DNA of 8,261 nucleotides from an uncultured Bacilli bacterium (GCA_910585335.1 CAJUCU010000013.1:12509-20769); one strand, 5' to 3'; shown: positions 1 to 6,535, counted from the stretch's first letter. The notes: generated by a model not told the origin, from the letters alone. Made by a program: numbers and translations.

Positions 1-788
1 TCTTTATTTTGAATTTGGCTTCGCTCATTTTGACAAGTTACAACAGTGTTAGTCGGAATATGTGTGATTCTTACAGCAGAGTCTGTGGTATTGACTCCTT
101 GACCACCACAACCACTAGAACGATAAATATCTATTCTTAAATCACTTTGCTTAATTTCGATATCTACTTCTTCCGCTTCTGGCATTACTAAAACTGTTGC
201 CGTAGAAGTTTGCAAGCGTCCATTAGATTCTGTTACTGGAACACGTTGGACTCTGTGAGAACCACTTTCATACTTAAATTTGGAATAGGCTCCATTTCCT
301 TTAATCATGAACTCTATTTGGCTAAATCCGCCTGCTTCCCCGTCAATTGCATTATAAACATCACATTTAAAACCTTGTTTTTCTGCATATCTTGTATACA
401 TTCTATACAAGTCTCCTGCAAAGATATTGGCTTCATCGCCACCAGCGGCACCACGAATTTCTACAATAACATTTTTAGAATCATTCGGATCTTTTGGAAT
501 CAGTAGAATTTCAAGTGCAGACTCTAGGGATGCCTTTTTTTCTTCTAAGCCAGGTAGCTCTTCTTTGGCCATTTCTCCAAGATCTGGGTCTTTTTGCATT
601 TCTTTTGTCTCTTCCATTGCTGCTTTTGTCTTTTTATAATCTTGATATACTCGAACCGTTTCTTCCAAATCACTCATCTCTTTGGATAATTCCTTGGTTT
701 TATTAATATTAGATAGTATCTCTGGCTTTGTTAACTCACTTTCTATTTCTCGAAATCGCGCTTCAATTGCTTCTAATCTTTCAATCAT
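1..788 (-). CDS. prfA: Peptide chain release factor 1 (RF1), 3' end cut by window edge
   Basis: RF1 reads UAA and UAG stop codons in the ribosomal A site and triggers hydrolysis of peptidyl-tRNA. The window holds 262 residues; the last roughly 95 of the usual 355-360 lie beyond the left edge. Seen: an N-terminal coiled domain (about 1-95), the AAGGDEANIF motif near 114-123, the PVT tripeptide at 184-186, which is the RF1-type codon-recognition element (RF2 has SPF), and the catalytic GGQ at 228-230 in the context SSGCGGQGVNTTDSA. The start at 788 follows AAGGTGA with 4 bases of spacing. It lies 64 bp downstream of rpoE, after a terminator, and has its own extended -10, so it probably begins a new transcript. 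The GGQ glutamine is normally methylated by PrmC, whose gene often follows prfA but would be outside this window. The family assignment is firm. Confidence 0.97.
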   Translation of the reverse strand, partial: MIERLEAIEARFREIESELTKPEILSNINKTKELSKEMSDLEETVRVYQDYKKTKAAMEETKEMQKDPDLGEMAKEELPGLEEKKASLESALEILLIPKDPNDSKNVIVEIRGAAGGDEANIFAGDLYRMYTRYAEKQGFKCDVYNAIDGEAGGFSQIEFMIKGNGAYSKFKYESGSHRVQRVPVTESNGRLQTSTATVLVMPEAEEVDIEIKQSDLRIDIYRSSGCGGQGVNTTDSAVRITHIPTNTVVTCQNERSQIQNK

Positions 789-820
789 AAAATCACCTTT
801 TTCCTTATTAATTCATACGT

Positions 821-829
821 ATTATATCA
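821..829 (-). promoter_or_regulatory. Extended -10 promoter for prfA
   Basis: Read on the minus strand this is TGATATAAT, a perfect TATAAT with the extended TGN element. It lies 33 bp before the prfA start codon and implies a leader of about 25 nt that includes the AAGGTGA site. At 17 bp spacing the -35 position (844-849) reads TAGTTT, a poor match that falls in the base of the rpoE terminator stem, so the extended -10 would have to do most of the work. Confidence 0.65.
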
Positions 830-835
830 TGTATT

Positions 836-872
836 AAAAACAAAAACTAGAATTATCCTTCTAATTCTAGTT
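836..872 (-). terminator. Intrinsic terminator overlapping the 3' end of rpoE
   Basis: An 11-bp perfect stem (845-855 paired with 862-872, AACTAGAATTA on the minus strand) has a 6-base loop. On the minus strand it is followed by TTTTTGTTTTT. The upstream arm and loop fall inside rpoE and encode its final Glu-Leu-Glu-Leu-Glu-Gly; the stop codon is part of the downstream arm. It should end the ywiB-argS-rpoE transcript before prfA. Confidence 0.8.
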
Positions 873-1293
873 CATCTTCGTCAAGAACTACCAAATCTTT
901 TAAATCATCTTCTGCATTATCATCGTAGTCTTCATCGGTATCGTCATAATTATCTTCTTCTATTTCTTCTTCAGGCTCTTCTTCTTTTACTAAATCTTCT
1001 TCTATTTCATCATCTTCATCCATGATTTTTACTACCTTATCTGAAGTATGACGACTTTTTAAGTCCCAAGTGCCGTCTTCTAGAAGAATAAATCTTTTAT
1101 CTGTTGTTAGAGATGTATAATAGTCTCCTATTTTATTTTCAAATGTTTTTGCTGGTAATTCTAATAAACTAATTATGGTTTTGAATAATTCTGCAGTATT
1201 CAGTGGCTTTTTACTTTCTTCTAATAGTAAGTTTGTTATATCTTTATTTGATAATAACTCTAACTCTTCTTTTGTCATTTTTTTAATACTCAT
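853..1293 (-). CDS. rpoE: DNA-directed RNA polymerase delta subunit
   Basis: Delta is a Bacilli-specific RNA polymerase subunit that raises transcription specificity, lowers open-complex stability and helps polymerase recycling. The product is 146 residues, shorter than the roughly 173 of Bacillus subtilis. Residues 1-85 fit the folded HARE-HTH domain, including the typical stretch around 58-81 (YYTSLTTDKRFILLEDGTWD, then LKSRH). Residues 91-146 are an acidic low-complexity tail in which about 34 of 56 residues are Asp or Glu, the disordered tail expected of delta. The start at 1293 follows a strong AGGAGG with 6 bases of spacing. It lies 66 bp downstream of argS and has its own promoter-like sequence, so it is probably transcribed both from there and by read-through. 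Its last codons form part of a terminator hairpin. The name rpoE here is delta, not the proteobacterial sigma-E. Confidence 0.95.
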   Translation of the reverse strand: MSIKKMTKEELELLSNKDITNLLLEESKKPLNTAELFKTIISLLELPAKTFENKIGDYYTSLTTDKRFILLEDGTWDLKSRHTSDKVVKIMDEDDEIEEDLVKEEEPEEEIEEDNYDDTDEDYDDNAEDDLKDLVVLDEDELELEG

Positions 1294-1324
1294 AATTTCC
1301 TCCTAAACCGAATTCCCAAGTAAA

Positions 1325-1353
1325 CTTATATCATTTCTTATGGGTAATTGCAA
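1325..1353 (-). promoter_or_regulatory. Sigma-A-type promoter for rpoE
   Basis: On the minus strand: -35 TTGCAA (1353-1348, 4 of 6 to consensus), a 17-bp spacer, and -10 TATAAG (1330-1325) with an extended TGA just before it. It sits wholly in the argS-rpoE gap and leaves a leader of about 25 nt that carries the AGGAGG site. I see no terminator between argS and rpoE, so this would add to, not replace, transcription from the ywiB promoter. Confidence 0.6.
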
Positions 1354-1359
1354 GCCTTT

Positions 1360-3114
1360 TTACATTTTTTCTGGTACTTTTATTCCAAGTGTTTTTAGAA
1401 GTAGAGAATTTATATTAAATGTCAATTTTGTAAGGGCAGTCCAGCTGCTTTTTAACTGTTTATCTTCCTCTGTTAGAACTTTATTTTCTGCATAAAAGCT
1501 GTTGTAAATACTAGTTAATTTGTATAAATATTCTGCAATTTCATTTAGTGATTTTACTTCTAAGGATTTTTTTAGTACCATTGGCATTTTCAATATAGTT
1601 AATGCAAGTAGTCTATCGTTTGTTCCTTTTAATTTATGGAAAGAGATTTCTTTTATTCCATCTTTTTCTACTTTTTCTAATAAAGATTTCATTCTGACTG
1701 TAGAATATAATAAATATGGGCCTGTTTTTCCTTCTAAATCCGTAAATTTTACAGGGTCAAAAACATAGTCTTTCGTTCTAAATGGAAGAAAATCTGCGTA
1801 TTTTAAAGCTGCTATGGCAATCATTTCGGCTGTTTCTTCTCTTTTTTCTTCCTCTACCATATCAATATTTATTCTTTTTAGGGTCTCGTCTTTGATACTT
1901 GCAATTAAATCTTTCAATGCCATAACACTACCATCTCTTGTTTTAAATGGGCGTCCGTCTTTGCCTGTCATGGTTCCAAATCCAAAAAACTCTAGTTTTG
2001 TTTCCTCTTTTACTAAGCCAGTTAGCATAGAAGCACGGAAGACTTGTTCAAAATATAGAGCTTGACGATTATCAACAAAATACCATATCTCATCAGGAGA
2101 AAAACGTTCCATTCTAGAGTGGATTGTTGCTAAATCTCTTGTTGCATAAAGAGTCCCATCATTTGATTTTATTACTACAAGCGGTGGCATTGGACTGTTA
2201 TCCTCTTCTCTTTTTACGTTGATAATTTTAGCTCCTTCGCTTTCTTCTAAAAGGCCACTTTTCTCCATAATATTTATAGTTTCCTTAATATAGGGATAAC
2301 AATCACTTTCTCCTTCTAATAAGTCAAACTCTGTGTTTATTCTTTTATATACTGCTGTGATATCCTCTATTGATACTTCTTTTATTTTATTCCATAAGGA
2401 AACATATGCTGCTTTTCCTTCTTCTAACTCTTTTGTAATTTCAATTACTTCTTCCATTTTAGTTTCATCTTCTTTAGCTTTGATGCTTGCCGTTGGATAG
2501 ATCTCGCCTAGTTCTTCTGGCGTAATAGAAAACTCTATTTTGTCGTAGTTTCCTCTATATTCTTCATCAAAATAGGGAAGATGGGGATATCGTTCTTTTA
2601 TTTCTGAGATAACCATCCCTGATTGTCTTCCTATATCTCCAAAATGAACATCACTTATTACTTCGTGTCCTAATAGTCTAGCAAGACGCTTTACTGCTTC
2701 TCCGATATTAGCTGATCGCAAGTGTCCTACATGCAATGTTTTTGCAATATTAGCACCACCGTAATCCATCATAATTTTTTTACCACTTACTCGGTCAATA
2801 TTATTATTGATATCTTCTAATATTTTATTCATACTACTAATTAAAAACTCATCAGATAGTGTGATATTGATAAAGCCTGGTCCTGCAATATTAATATTTG
2901 TAAAACGATTATCCATCTCTAGTTCTTTGACTATTTTTTCAGCAATGGCACGAGGTGGTTCTTGATATACTTTGGCCAAAGCCATAGCATCATTAATTTG
3001 ATAATCACCAAGGTCAGGACGTGATGATGGAGTAAAGACAAAGTTTTCACTTTTGTAACCCGCTTTTTTTATTTTCTCTTCTACTTCTTTTTCTAATTCT
3101 TTTATGATACTCAT
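1360..3114 (-). CDS. argS: Arginyl-tRNA synthetase
   Basis: A class I aminoacyl-tRNA synthetase that joins arginine to tRNA-Arg using ATP in the cytoplasm. The protein is 584 residues, normal for the family. Domains in order: the ArgRS N-terminal additional domain (about 1-85); the Rossmann catalytic core with YGGANIAKTLHVGHLRSANI, whose HVGH at 128-131 is the HIGH signature; TLYATRDLATIHSR at 321-334; the segment GKDGRPFKTRDG at 384-395, which replaces a canonical KMSKS as in the ArgRS subtype that lacks it; and an all-helical DALR anticodon-binding domain from about 465, ending in the usual LGIKVPEKM. The start at 3114 follows AGAAGGTGAT with good spacing. It lies 12 bp after ywiB and in the same reading frame. 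The same gene pair is adjacent in Bacillus. The short leader has no room for a T-box riboswitch. Confidence 0.97.
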   Translation of the reverse strand: MSIIKELEKEVEEKIKKAGYKSENFVFTPSSRPDLGDYQINDAMALAKVYQEPPRAIAEKIVKELEMDNRFTNINIAGPGFINITLSDEFLISSMNKILEDINNNIDRVSGKKIMMDYGGANIAKTLHVGHLRSANIGEAVKRLARLLGHEVISDVHFGDIGRQSGMVISEIKERYPHLPYFDEEYRGNYDKIEFSITPEELGEIYPTASIKAKEDETKMEEVIEITKELEEGKAAYVSLWNKIKEVSIEDITAVYKRINTEFDLLEGESDCYPYIKETINIMEKSGLLEESEGAKIINVKREEDNSPMPPLVVIKSNDGTLYATRDLATIHSRMERFSPDEIWYFVDNRQALYFEQVFRASMLTGLVKEETKLEFFGFGTMTGKDGRPFKTRDGSVMALKDLIASIKDETLKRINIDMVEEEKREETAEMIAIAALKYADFLPFRTKDYVFDPVKFTDLEGKTGPYLLYSTVRMKSLLEKVEKDGIKEISFHKLKGTNDRLLALTILKMPMVLKKSLEVKSLNEIAEYLYKLTSIYNSFYAENKVLTEEDKQLKSSWTALTKLTFNINSLLLKTLGIKVPEKM

Positions 3115-3126
3115 ACTATCACCTTC

Positions 3127-3462
3127 TCATACTATTTTAAATAAATATTCTACTTCATTTAACTCATACTCTATTTTTATCGCTTTAGGAGTTATCTCGC
3201 ATTTTCTTGTTTTTAAGTCTAGGCTATATTCTAGGTGTTCCTTTTTTAAATATATTTTACTATTTTTCTCATTTTTAAAATCTAATTCTAGCATCATTTC
3301 GCCTGTTTCGCGAATTAGATTCTTATCTTTTATTGAAAAACGATGTCTACTATTATCCTTTAGTGAAAAATAATAAATTCCCTCTTGTTCTTCTATTATT
3401 GTTTCTTCTGCTATTTCTTCTTTTGGCGATACTAATATAATATTTGCTTTCTTTTTTATCAT
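3127..3462 (-). CDS. ywiB: DUF1934 (YwiB-like) beta-barrel protein
   Basis: A 111-residue soluble protein of unknown biochemical role. It fits the DUF1934/YwiB family, small calycin-like beta-barrels of Firmicutes often encoded just upstream of argS, as here. Seen: alternating hydrophobic and charged strands, a GEMMLELDF stretch, and a late strand KAIKIEYEL followed by a short final strand. No signal peptide or membrane segment is visible. I place the start at the ATG at 3462, preceded by GGGG at about 7 bases. An in-frame ATG at 3525 would add 21 residues but has no ribosome binding site and would put the promoter inside the gene. It ends in TGA, with argS starting 12 bp on, so the two are almost certainly one operon. 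At 111 residues it is shorter than the roughly 140 of Bacillus YwiB. Family assignment rests on strand pattern and gene order, so it is good but not certain. Confidence 0.75.
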   Translation of the reverse strand: MIKKKANIILVSPKEEIAEETIIEEQEGIYYFSLKDNSRHRFSIKDKNLIRETGEMMLELDFKNEKNSKIYLKKEHLEYSLDLKTRKCEITPKAIKIEYELNEVEYLFKIV

Positions 3463-3493
3463 AGAATACCCCACAAATAAAATTCTACTCCAA

Positions 3494-3502
3494 ATTATAG
3501 CA
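3494..3502 (-). promoter_or_regulatory. Extended -10 promoter for ywiB-argS
   Basis: The minus strand reads TGCTATAAT, a perfect TATAAT with extended TGC. It lies 31 bp before the ywiB start and implies a leader of about 25 nt. The -35 region (TATGAT at 17 bp spacing) is weak. The same 13-bp block spanning this element recurs at 7398-7410 in front of the unknown membrane protein gene. Confidence 0.7.
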
Positions 3503-3569
3503 TAACTTATATAAAAATCATACATATTTAAAAATTATTTTTTCATACTAACTGTAGAAGGTGACATTT

Positions 3570-5537
3570 ATGAAAAAATATTTAAAAAAACTGATTCAAT
3601 TTTCTTGTTTTTCGATGTTGTTCTTTCTTATTTTGGTTATTGGTGCCTATACTTATGCGCGACTTTCTCCTAAACTTGAAATTAACGGGGCGAATAGTCT
3701 TGCTATTTTTGATCATAATGGCGAGATGTTCTTTCAAGGAAGTGGTTCTAAGAAATGGGTAGAACTTAAAAATATTTCACCACATTTAATTCATGCAACG
3801 ATTGCCGCTGAAGATAAGAACTTTTATAAACACAAAGGATTTGATCTTTTACGAATTTTAAAAGCAACCTATATTAATATTACTTCGAAATCTGTTGAGC
3901 AAGGGGCTTCTACAATTACACAACAATATGCCAAAAACTTATTTTTAGATTTTGATAAAACTTGGAAGAGAAAACTAGAGGAAATGTGGTATACCATTGA
4001 AATTGAGTCTCATTACAATAAAGATGAAATTTTAGAGGGATATCTTAATACGATTAATTATGGACATGGGATGTATGGAATTGAAAACGCCTCTAAGTTT
4101 TATTTTAATAAAAAGGCAAAAGATTTGAGTCTAGCTGAAGCCTCTCTTTTGACAGGAATTCCCAAATCCCCTTCTAATTATTCCCCTCTTGTGGATTTAG
4201 AAGCTGCAAAAAAAAGGCAACTTCTCATATTAAATTTAATGGTCAAAAATGGGGACATTACAGAAAATGAAAAAGAGGCAGCTTATCGTGAAGAACTAAA
4301 ATTTATTGGAAAAGAAGGGGACACAACCTTAAATACTGTAATGTATTATCAAGATGCTGTATTAAAAGAATTAGAAGGAATTTCTTCGATTCCTAGTTCT
4401 TATTCTAAAACAAAAGGTCTTAAGATATATACTAGTTTAAATATGAGTGCTCAAATGAATTTGGAAAAAACAGTGAAAGAACAGTTTCCTGATGACTCCA
4501 ACCTTCAAGTTTCTACTGTTATGATGAATCCTAATAATGGTAAAATTGTGGCAATGATTGGCGGCAGAGATTATACTCGTTCTCAATATAATCGGGCAAC
4601 TAGCTCTTTGCGACAAGTAGGATCTACTATGAAACCTTATCTTTATTATGCTGCACTTGAAAATGGATTTACTTCTAGTTCTTCCTTTACTAGTGAAAAA
4701 ACAACTTTTACTTTTGCTAACAATTCTACTTATTCTCCTAAAAATAATAATGACTTATATGGTGGAAAAGCGATTTCTATGGCTACTGCTATTGCCTATT
4801 CAGAAAATATATATGCTGTTAAAACTCATATGTTTTTAGGGAGTGAAGCATTAATCGATGTAGCAAAAAGAGTTGGTATTACAGCGAATCTTGAAGATGT
4901 TGCCTCTCTTCCACTTGGTACTAAGGAAATTAGCATTATTGAAATGGCTGCTGGTTATAGTGCTTTTGCTAATGAGGGATACCGTATTACTCCTCACTTA
5001 ATTGAACGAGTAGAAGATCATGATGGTAAAGTTTTATATCAAGCTAAAACGGATAAAAAACAAGTGCTTGATAAAAGTCTAACCTTCATTCTAAATAATA
5101 TGTTAACTGCAACCTACGATGCCGATTATGTCGATTACAATTATCCAACTGCAATTTCCCTTGCACCTAAACTTACTCATAAATATGCTTTGAAATCTGG
5201 AACTACTGAATCGGATAACTGGTATATTGGTTATAATAAAGATATTGTTACAGCAGTCTGGGTTGGCTATGATGACAATCAATCTTTGACTTCGAAAGAA
5301 TATAAGTATGCACAAAATATTTGGTATCAAAATATGGAGTTTTATGAACAAGGAAAAGCGGATAATTGGTATGAGATGCCAGAGAATGTTTCTACAGTTT
5401 TAGTGGAACCTATTTCAGGAAAGCCTGCAAATGAAAATAGTACCAAAAAGAAACTTATGTATTTTATCAAAGGAACAGAGCCTACCATCGCTGATACTGT
5501 GTTCGATGAAAAACTTACGAATAGTAAAAAGAGTTAA
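3570..5537 (+). CDS. Class A penicillin-binding protein (PBP1A-type, bifunctional)
   Basis: A membrane enzyme that polymerises lipid II into glycan strands and cross-links their peptides outside the membrane. The protein is 655 residues. A short basic N-terminus is followed by one transmembrane anchor (about 11-30). The GT51 transglycosylase domain shows EDKNFYKHKG at 81-90 with catalytic Glu81, GASTITQQ at 112-119, RKLEE at 134-138 and ILEGYLN at 154-160. The transpeptidase domain shows all three motifs: STMK at 352-355 (nucleophile Ser352), SEN at 411-413 and KSGT at 542-545. No PASTA or long repetitive tail is present. I use the ATG at 3570 because AGAAGGTGA at 3556-3564 is its ribosome binding site; the in-frame GTG at 3561 is part of that site. 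No convincing sigma-A promoter is seen upstream. No terminator separates it from the gerQ-like gene 59 bp on, so a sporulation role like that of PbpF/PbpG in Bacillus is possible but unproven. Confidence 0.95.
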   Translation: MKKYLKKLIQFSCFSMLFFLILVIGAYTYARLSPKLEINGANSLAIFDHNGEMFFQGSGSKKWVELKNISPHLIHATIAAEDKNFYKHKGFDLLRILKATYINITSKSVEQGASTITQQYAKNLFLDFDKTWKRKLEEMWYTIEIESHYNKDEILEGYLNTINYGHGMYGIENASKFYFNKKAKDLSLAEASLLTGIPKSPSNYSPLVDLEAAKKRQLLILNLMVKNGDITENEKEAAYREELKFIGKEGDTTLNTVMYYQDAVLKELEGISSIPSSYSKTKGLKIYTSLNMSAQMNLEKTVKEQFPDDSNLQVSTVMMNPNNGKIVAMIGGRDYTRSQYNRATSSLRQVGSTMKPYLYYAALENGFTSSSSFTSEKTTFTFANNSTYSPKNNNDLYGGKAISMATAIAYSENIYAVKTHMFLGSEALIDVAKRVGITANLEDVASLPLGTKEISIIEMAAGYSAFANEGYRITPHLIERVEDHDGKVLYQAKTDKKQVLDKSLTFILNNMLTATYDADYVDYNYPTAISLAPKLTHKYALKSGTTESDNWYIGYNKDIVTAVWVGYDDNQSLTSKEYKYAQNIWYQNMEFYEQGKADNWYEMPENVSTVLVEPISGKPANENSTKKKLMYFIKGTEPTIADTVFDEKLTNSKKS

Positions 5538-5544
5538 ATTTTAG

Positions 5545-5572
5545 CAATATTTCCTTCTTTTTGGCATAAAGT
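5545..5572 (+). promoter_or_regulatory. Sigma-E-like (sporulation) promoter before the gerQ-like gene
   Basis: CAATATT (5545-5551), a 13-bp spacer and CATAAAGT (5565-5572) resemble the Bacillus mother-cell sigma-E pattern KMATATT / CATACAMT, matching 6 of 7 and 6 of 8 positions. The spacer is slightly short. The implied start, near 5579, lies just upstream of the GAGGG ribosome binding site. Bacillus gerQ is known to depend on sigma-E. No sigma-A promoter is visible: TTGGCA at 5561-5566 has no -10 at proper distance. In AT-rich DNA such matches also occur by chance. Confidence 0.4.
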
Positions 5573-5596
5573 TAATTGTAAGAAAGAGGGAATGTT

Positions 5597-5929
5597 ATGA
5601 ATCCTAATTATCCAAATACAGCGTTACCTAATTATACTGGTACAATGCCACCTTATCAAAACGTGCCTAATTCTTCGAATGGAAATGCTATTAATTTATC
5701 TCCTGAGGAGTATGCAGAAAGCTTATTAAAATTAAATATGGGTAAATATGCTGAGTTTTATATGTCTTATGCTGATTCTGTAGAATGGAGAGATCGTGTT
5801 TTTAAAGGAATTATTCGAGACTCTGGACGGGATTATGCTGTTTTAGAACAAGATGATGGTAGTTATGTTATTTTGTGGTTAGTGTATTTAGGTTATGTTA
5901 TATTTCCAGAGCGGATAATACATAATTAA
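5597..5929 (+). CDS. gerQ: GerQ-like spore coat protein (short form)
   Basis: A 110-residue homologue of GerQ (YwdL), the inner spore-coat protein that Bacillus needs for placement of the cortex hydrolase CwlJ and for normal germination. Residues 39-107 follow the family pattern closely: LLKLNMGKYAEFYMSY, then EWRDRVFKGIIRDSGRDY and WLVYLGYVIFPERI. These match the family's ILRLNxGKxxxxYMTF, EWNxxxFKGxIEAAGRDH and LVYLDYVTFDEEI. Residues 1-33 are a low-complexity leader (9 Asn, 6 Pro, 3 Tyr), shorter than in Bacillus, where the whole protein is about 180 residues. That leader has no lysine; the first is Lys45. In B. subtilis the transglutaminase Tgl cross-links lysines near the N-terminus. No signal peptide or membrane segment is visible. 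The start follows GAGGG with 6 bases of spacing. A sigma-E-like promoter precedes it and a terminator overlaps its stop codon. A non-spore function cannot be excluded. Confidence 0.85.
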   Translation: MNPNYPNTALPNYTGTMPPYQNVPNSSNGNAINLSPEEYAESLLKLNMGKYAEFYMSYADSVEWRDRVFKGIIRDSGRDYAVLEQDDGSYVILWLVYLGYVIFPERIIHN

Positions 5930-5955
5930 AGAAGAATGGTTGTATCATTCTTTTT
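5929..5955 (+). terminator. Intrinsic terminator after gerQ
   Basis: A stem of 7 Watson-Crick pairs (AAGAATG 5932-5938 with CATTCTT 5946-5952), extendable through a G-T pair to about 10, encloses a 7-base loop, and the descending arm ends in TTTTT. It begins at the last base of the gerQ stop codon and should end the PBP-gerQ transcript. Its loop holds the -35 of the lemA promoter. The stem is AT-rich, so termination may be partial. Confidence 0.7.
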
Positions 5956-5968
5956 ATTTTGGTATAAT
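5940..5968 (+). promoter_or_regulatory. Sigma-A promoter for lemA
   Basis: -35 TTGTAT (5940-5945), a 17-bp spacer, and a perfect -10 TATAAT (5963-5968) with extended TGG before it. The transcript should start near 5975, giving a leader of about 19 nt that contains AGAGGTGG (5981-5988), six bases before the ATG. The -35 lies in the loop of the preceding terminator. Confidence 0.75.
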
Positions 5969-5993
5969 GTTTTTATGCTAAAGAGGTGGTTTC

Positions 5994-6527
5994 ATGCTTT
6001 ATATTATCCTTGCTATTCTTGTATTTATCGCTATTATTATAGGTAGTACCATACTTGTTTATTATCATAAATTTGATTATTTAATGATTCGTATTAATGA
6101 AGCGGAAAATAATATCGATATCTTGTTGCAAAAAAAAATAGAATGTATTTCTAGGATTATTCCCATCATTCAAGAAAATACAAAAGAAAAAGATTTTTTA
6201 GATGATTTTTCTTTGATTCGTACAAAAGAGAAAGATCATTTTGAAGCAAATGAATTTTTAAAAAATAGTCATATGGATATCTTAAAAATTATTGGAGACT
6301 ATGAGAAACTACTTAAAAATAAAGATTTTGTTCATCATTTAGAAGATTTAGAAGATAATGATGAAGATTTAGTAGCATCTATCAAATTCTATAACGATAA
6401 TACGGTTGAGTTTAATCATTTAATTCAATCTTTTCCATCCAATATCATTCGTTTACTTTTTCATTTTAAAAGAAAAGATTTATATTCTACTGAGAAAAAA
6501 GAGATTTATGAAATATTAAAAAAATAA
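5994..6527 (+). CDS. lemA: LemA family membrane protein
   Basis: A 177-residue protein of the widespread LemA family, whose members have a single N-terminal membrane segment and a long helical-bundle domain; the molecular function is unknown. Seen: a strongly hydrophobic segment at about 2-24, then the family's first conserved helix (NEAENNIDILLQKKIECISRI, 35-55; family pattern NxIDVLLKRR with Leu and Pro nearby), and the C-terminal signature FYNDNTVEFN (132-141) with SFPSNIIRLLFHFK (146-159). These are the regions that define LemA. The length is typical. The start follows AGAGGTGG. It has its own sigma-A promoter and stands between a gerQ terminator and a bidirectional terminator, so it is a single-gene unit, unlike the frequent lemA-htpX pairing. 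The conserved RR before the YN motif is not kept (it is Ile-Lys-Phe). Confidence 0.9.
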   Translation: MLYIILAILVFIAIIIGSTILVYYHKFDYLMIRINEAENNIDILLQKKIECISRIIPIIQENTKEKDFLDDFSLIRTKEKDHFEANEFLKNSHMDILKIIGDYEKLLKNKDFVHHLEDLEDNDEDLVASIKFYNDNTVEFNHLIQSFPSNIIRLLFHFKRKDLYSTEKKEIYEILKK

Positions 6528-6535
6528 TCATTAAA

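Noticed and set aside
210..706. Three overlapping plus-strand open frames (210-506, 427-639, 494-706)
   Set aside because: All lie antisense within prfA, which has clear RF1 motifs throughout. The translations are low-complexity and lack ribosome binding sites.
1520..2065. Plus-strand open frames at 1520-1768 and 1814-2065
   Set aside because: They are antisense shadows of the conserved argS gene, Ser/Phe-rich, with no start signals.
3127..3129. TGA as a tryptophan codon (Mycoplasma-type code)
   Set aside because: The Trp codons checked (PBP, argS, gerQ, ung) are TGG, the main genes have no internal TGA, and a ribosome binding site for argS spans this stop.
3104..3373. Plus-strand open frame antisense to ywiB and the argS start
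   Set aside because: It is the complement of a Lys/Glu-rich gene read backward, with no ribosome binding site, and it overlaps the operon junction.
3463..3500. T-box or other riboswitch leader for ywiB-argS
   Set aside because: The leader from the predicted start point is only about 25 nt, far too short for a T-box, and no specifier or antiterminator stem is seen.
3463..3525. Longer ywiB starting at ATG 3525 with a hydrophobic N-terminus
   Set aside because: There is no ribosome binding site, and the perfect extended -10 at 3494-3502 would lie within the coding region. The 21 extra residues look like translated promoter.
4648..5351. Frames at 4648-4839 (plus) and 5103-5351 (minus) inside the PBP gene
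   Set aside because: Both fall in the transpeptidase domain, whose motifs are intact in the main frame.
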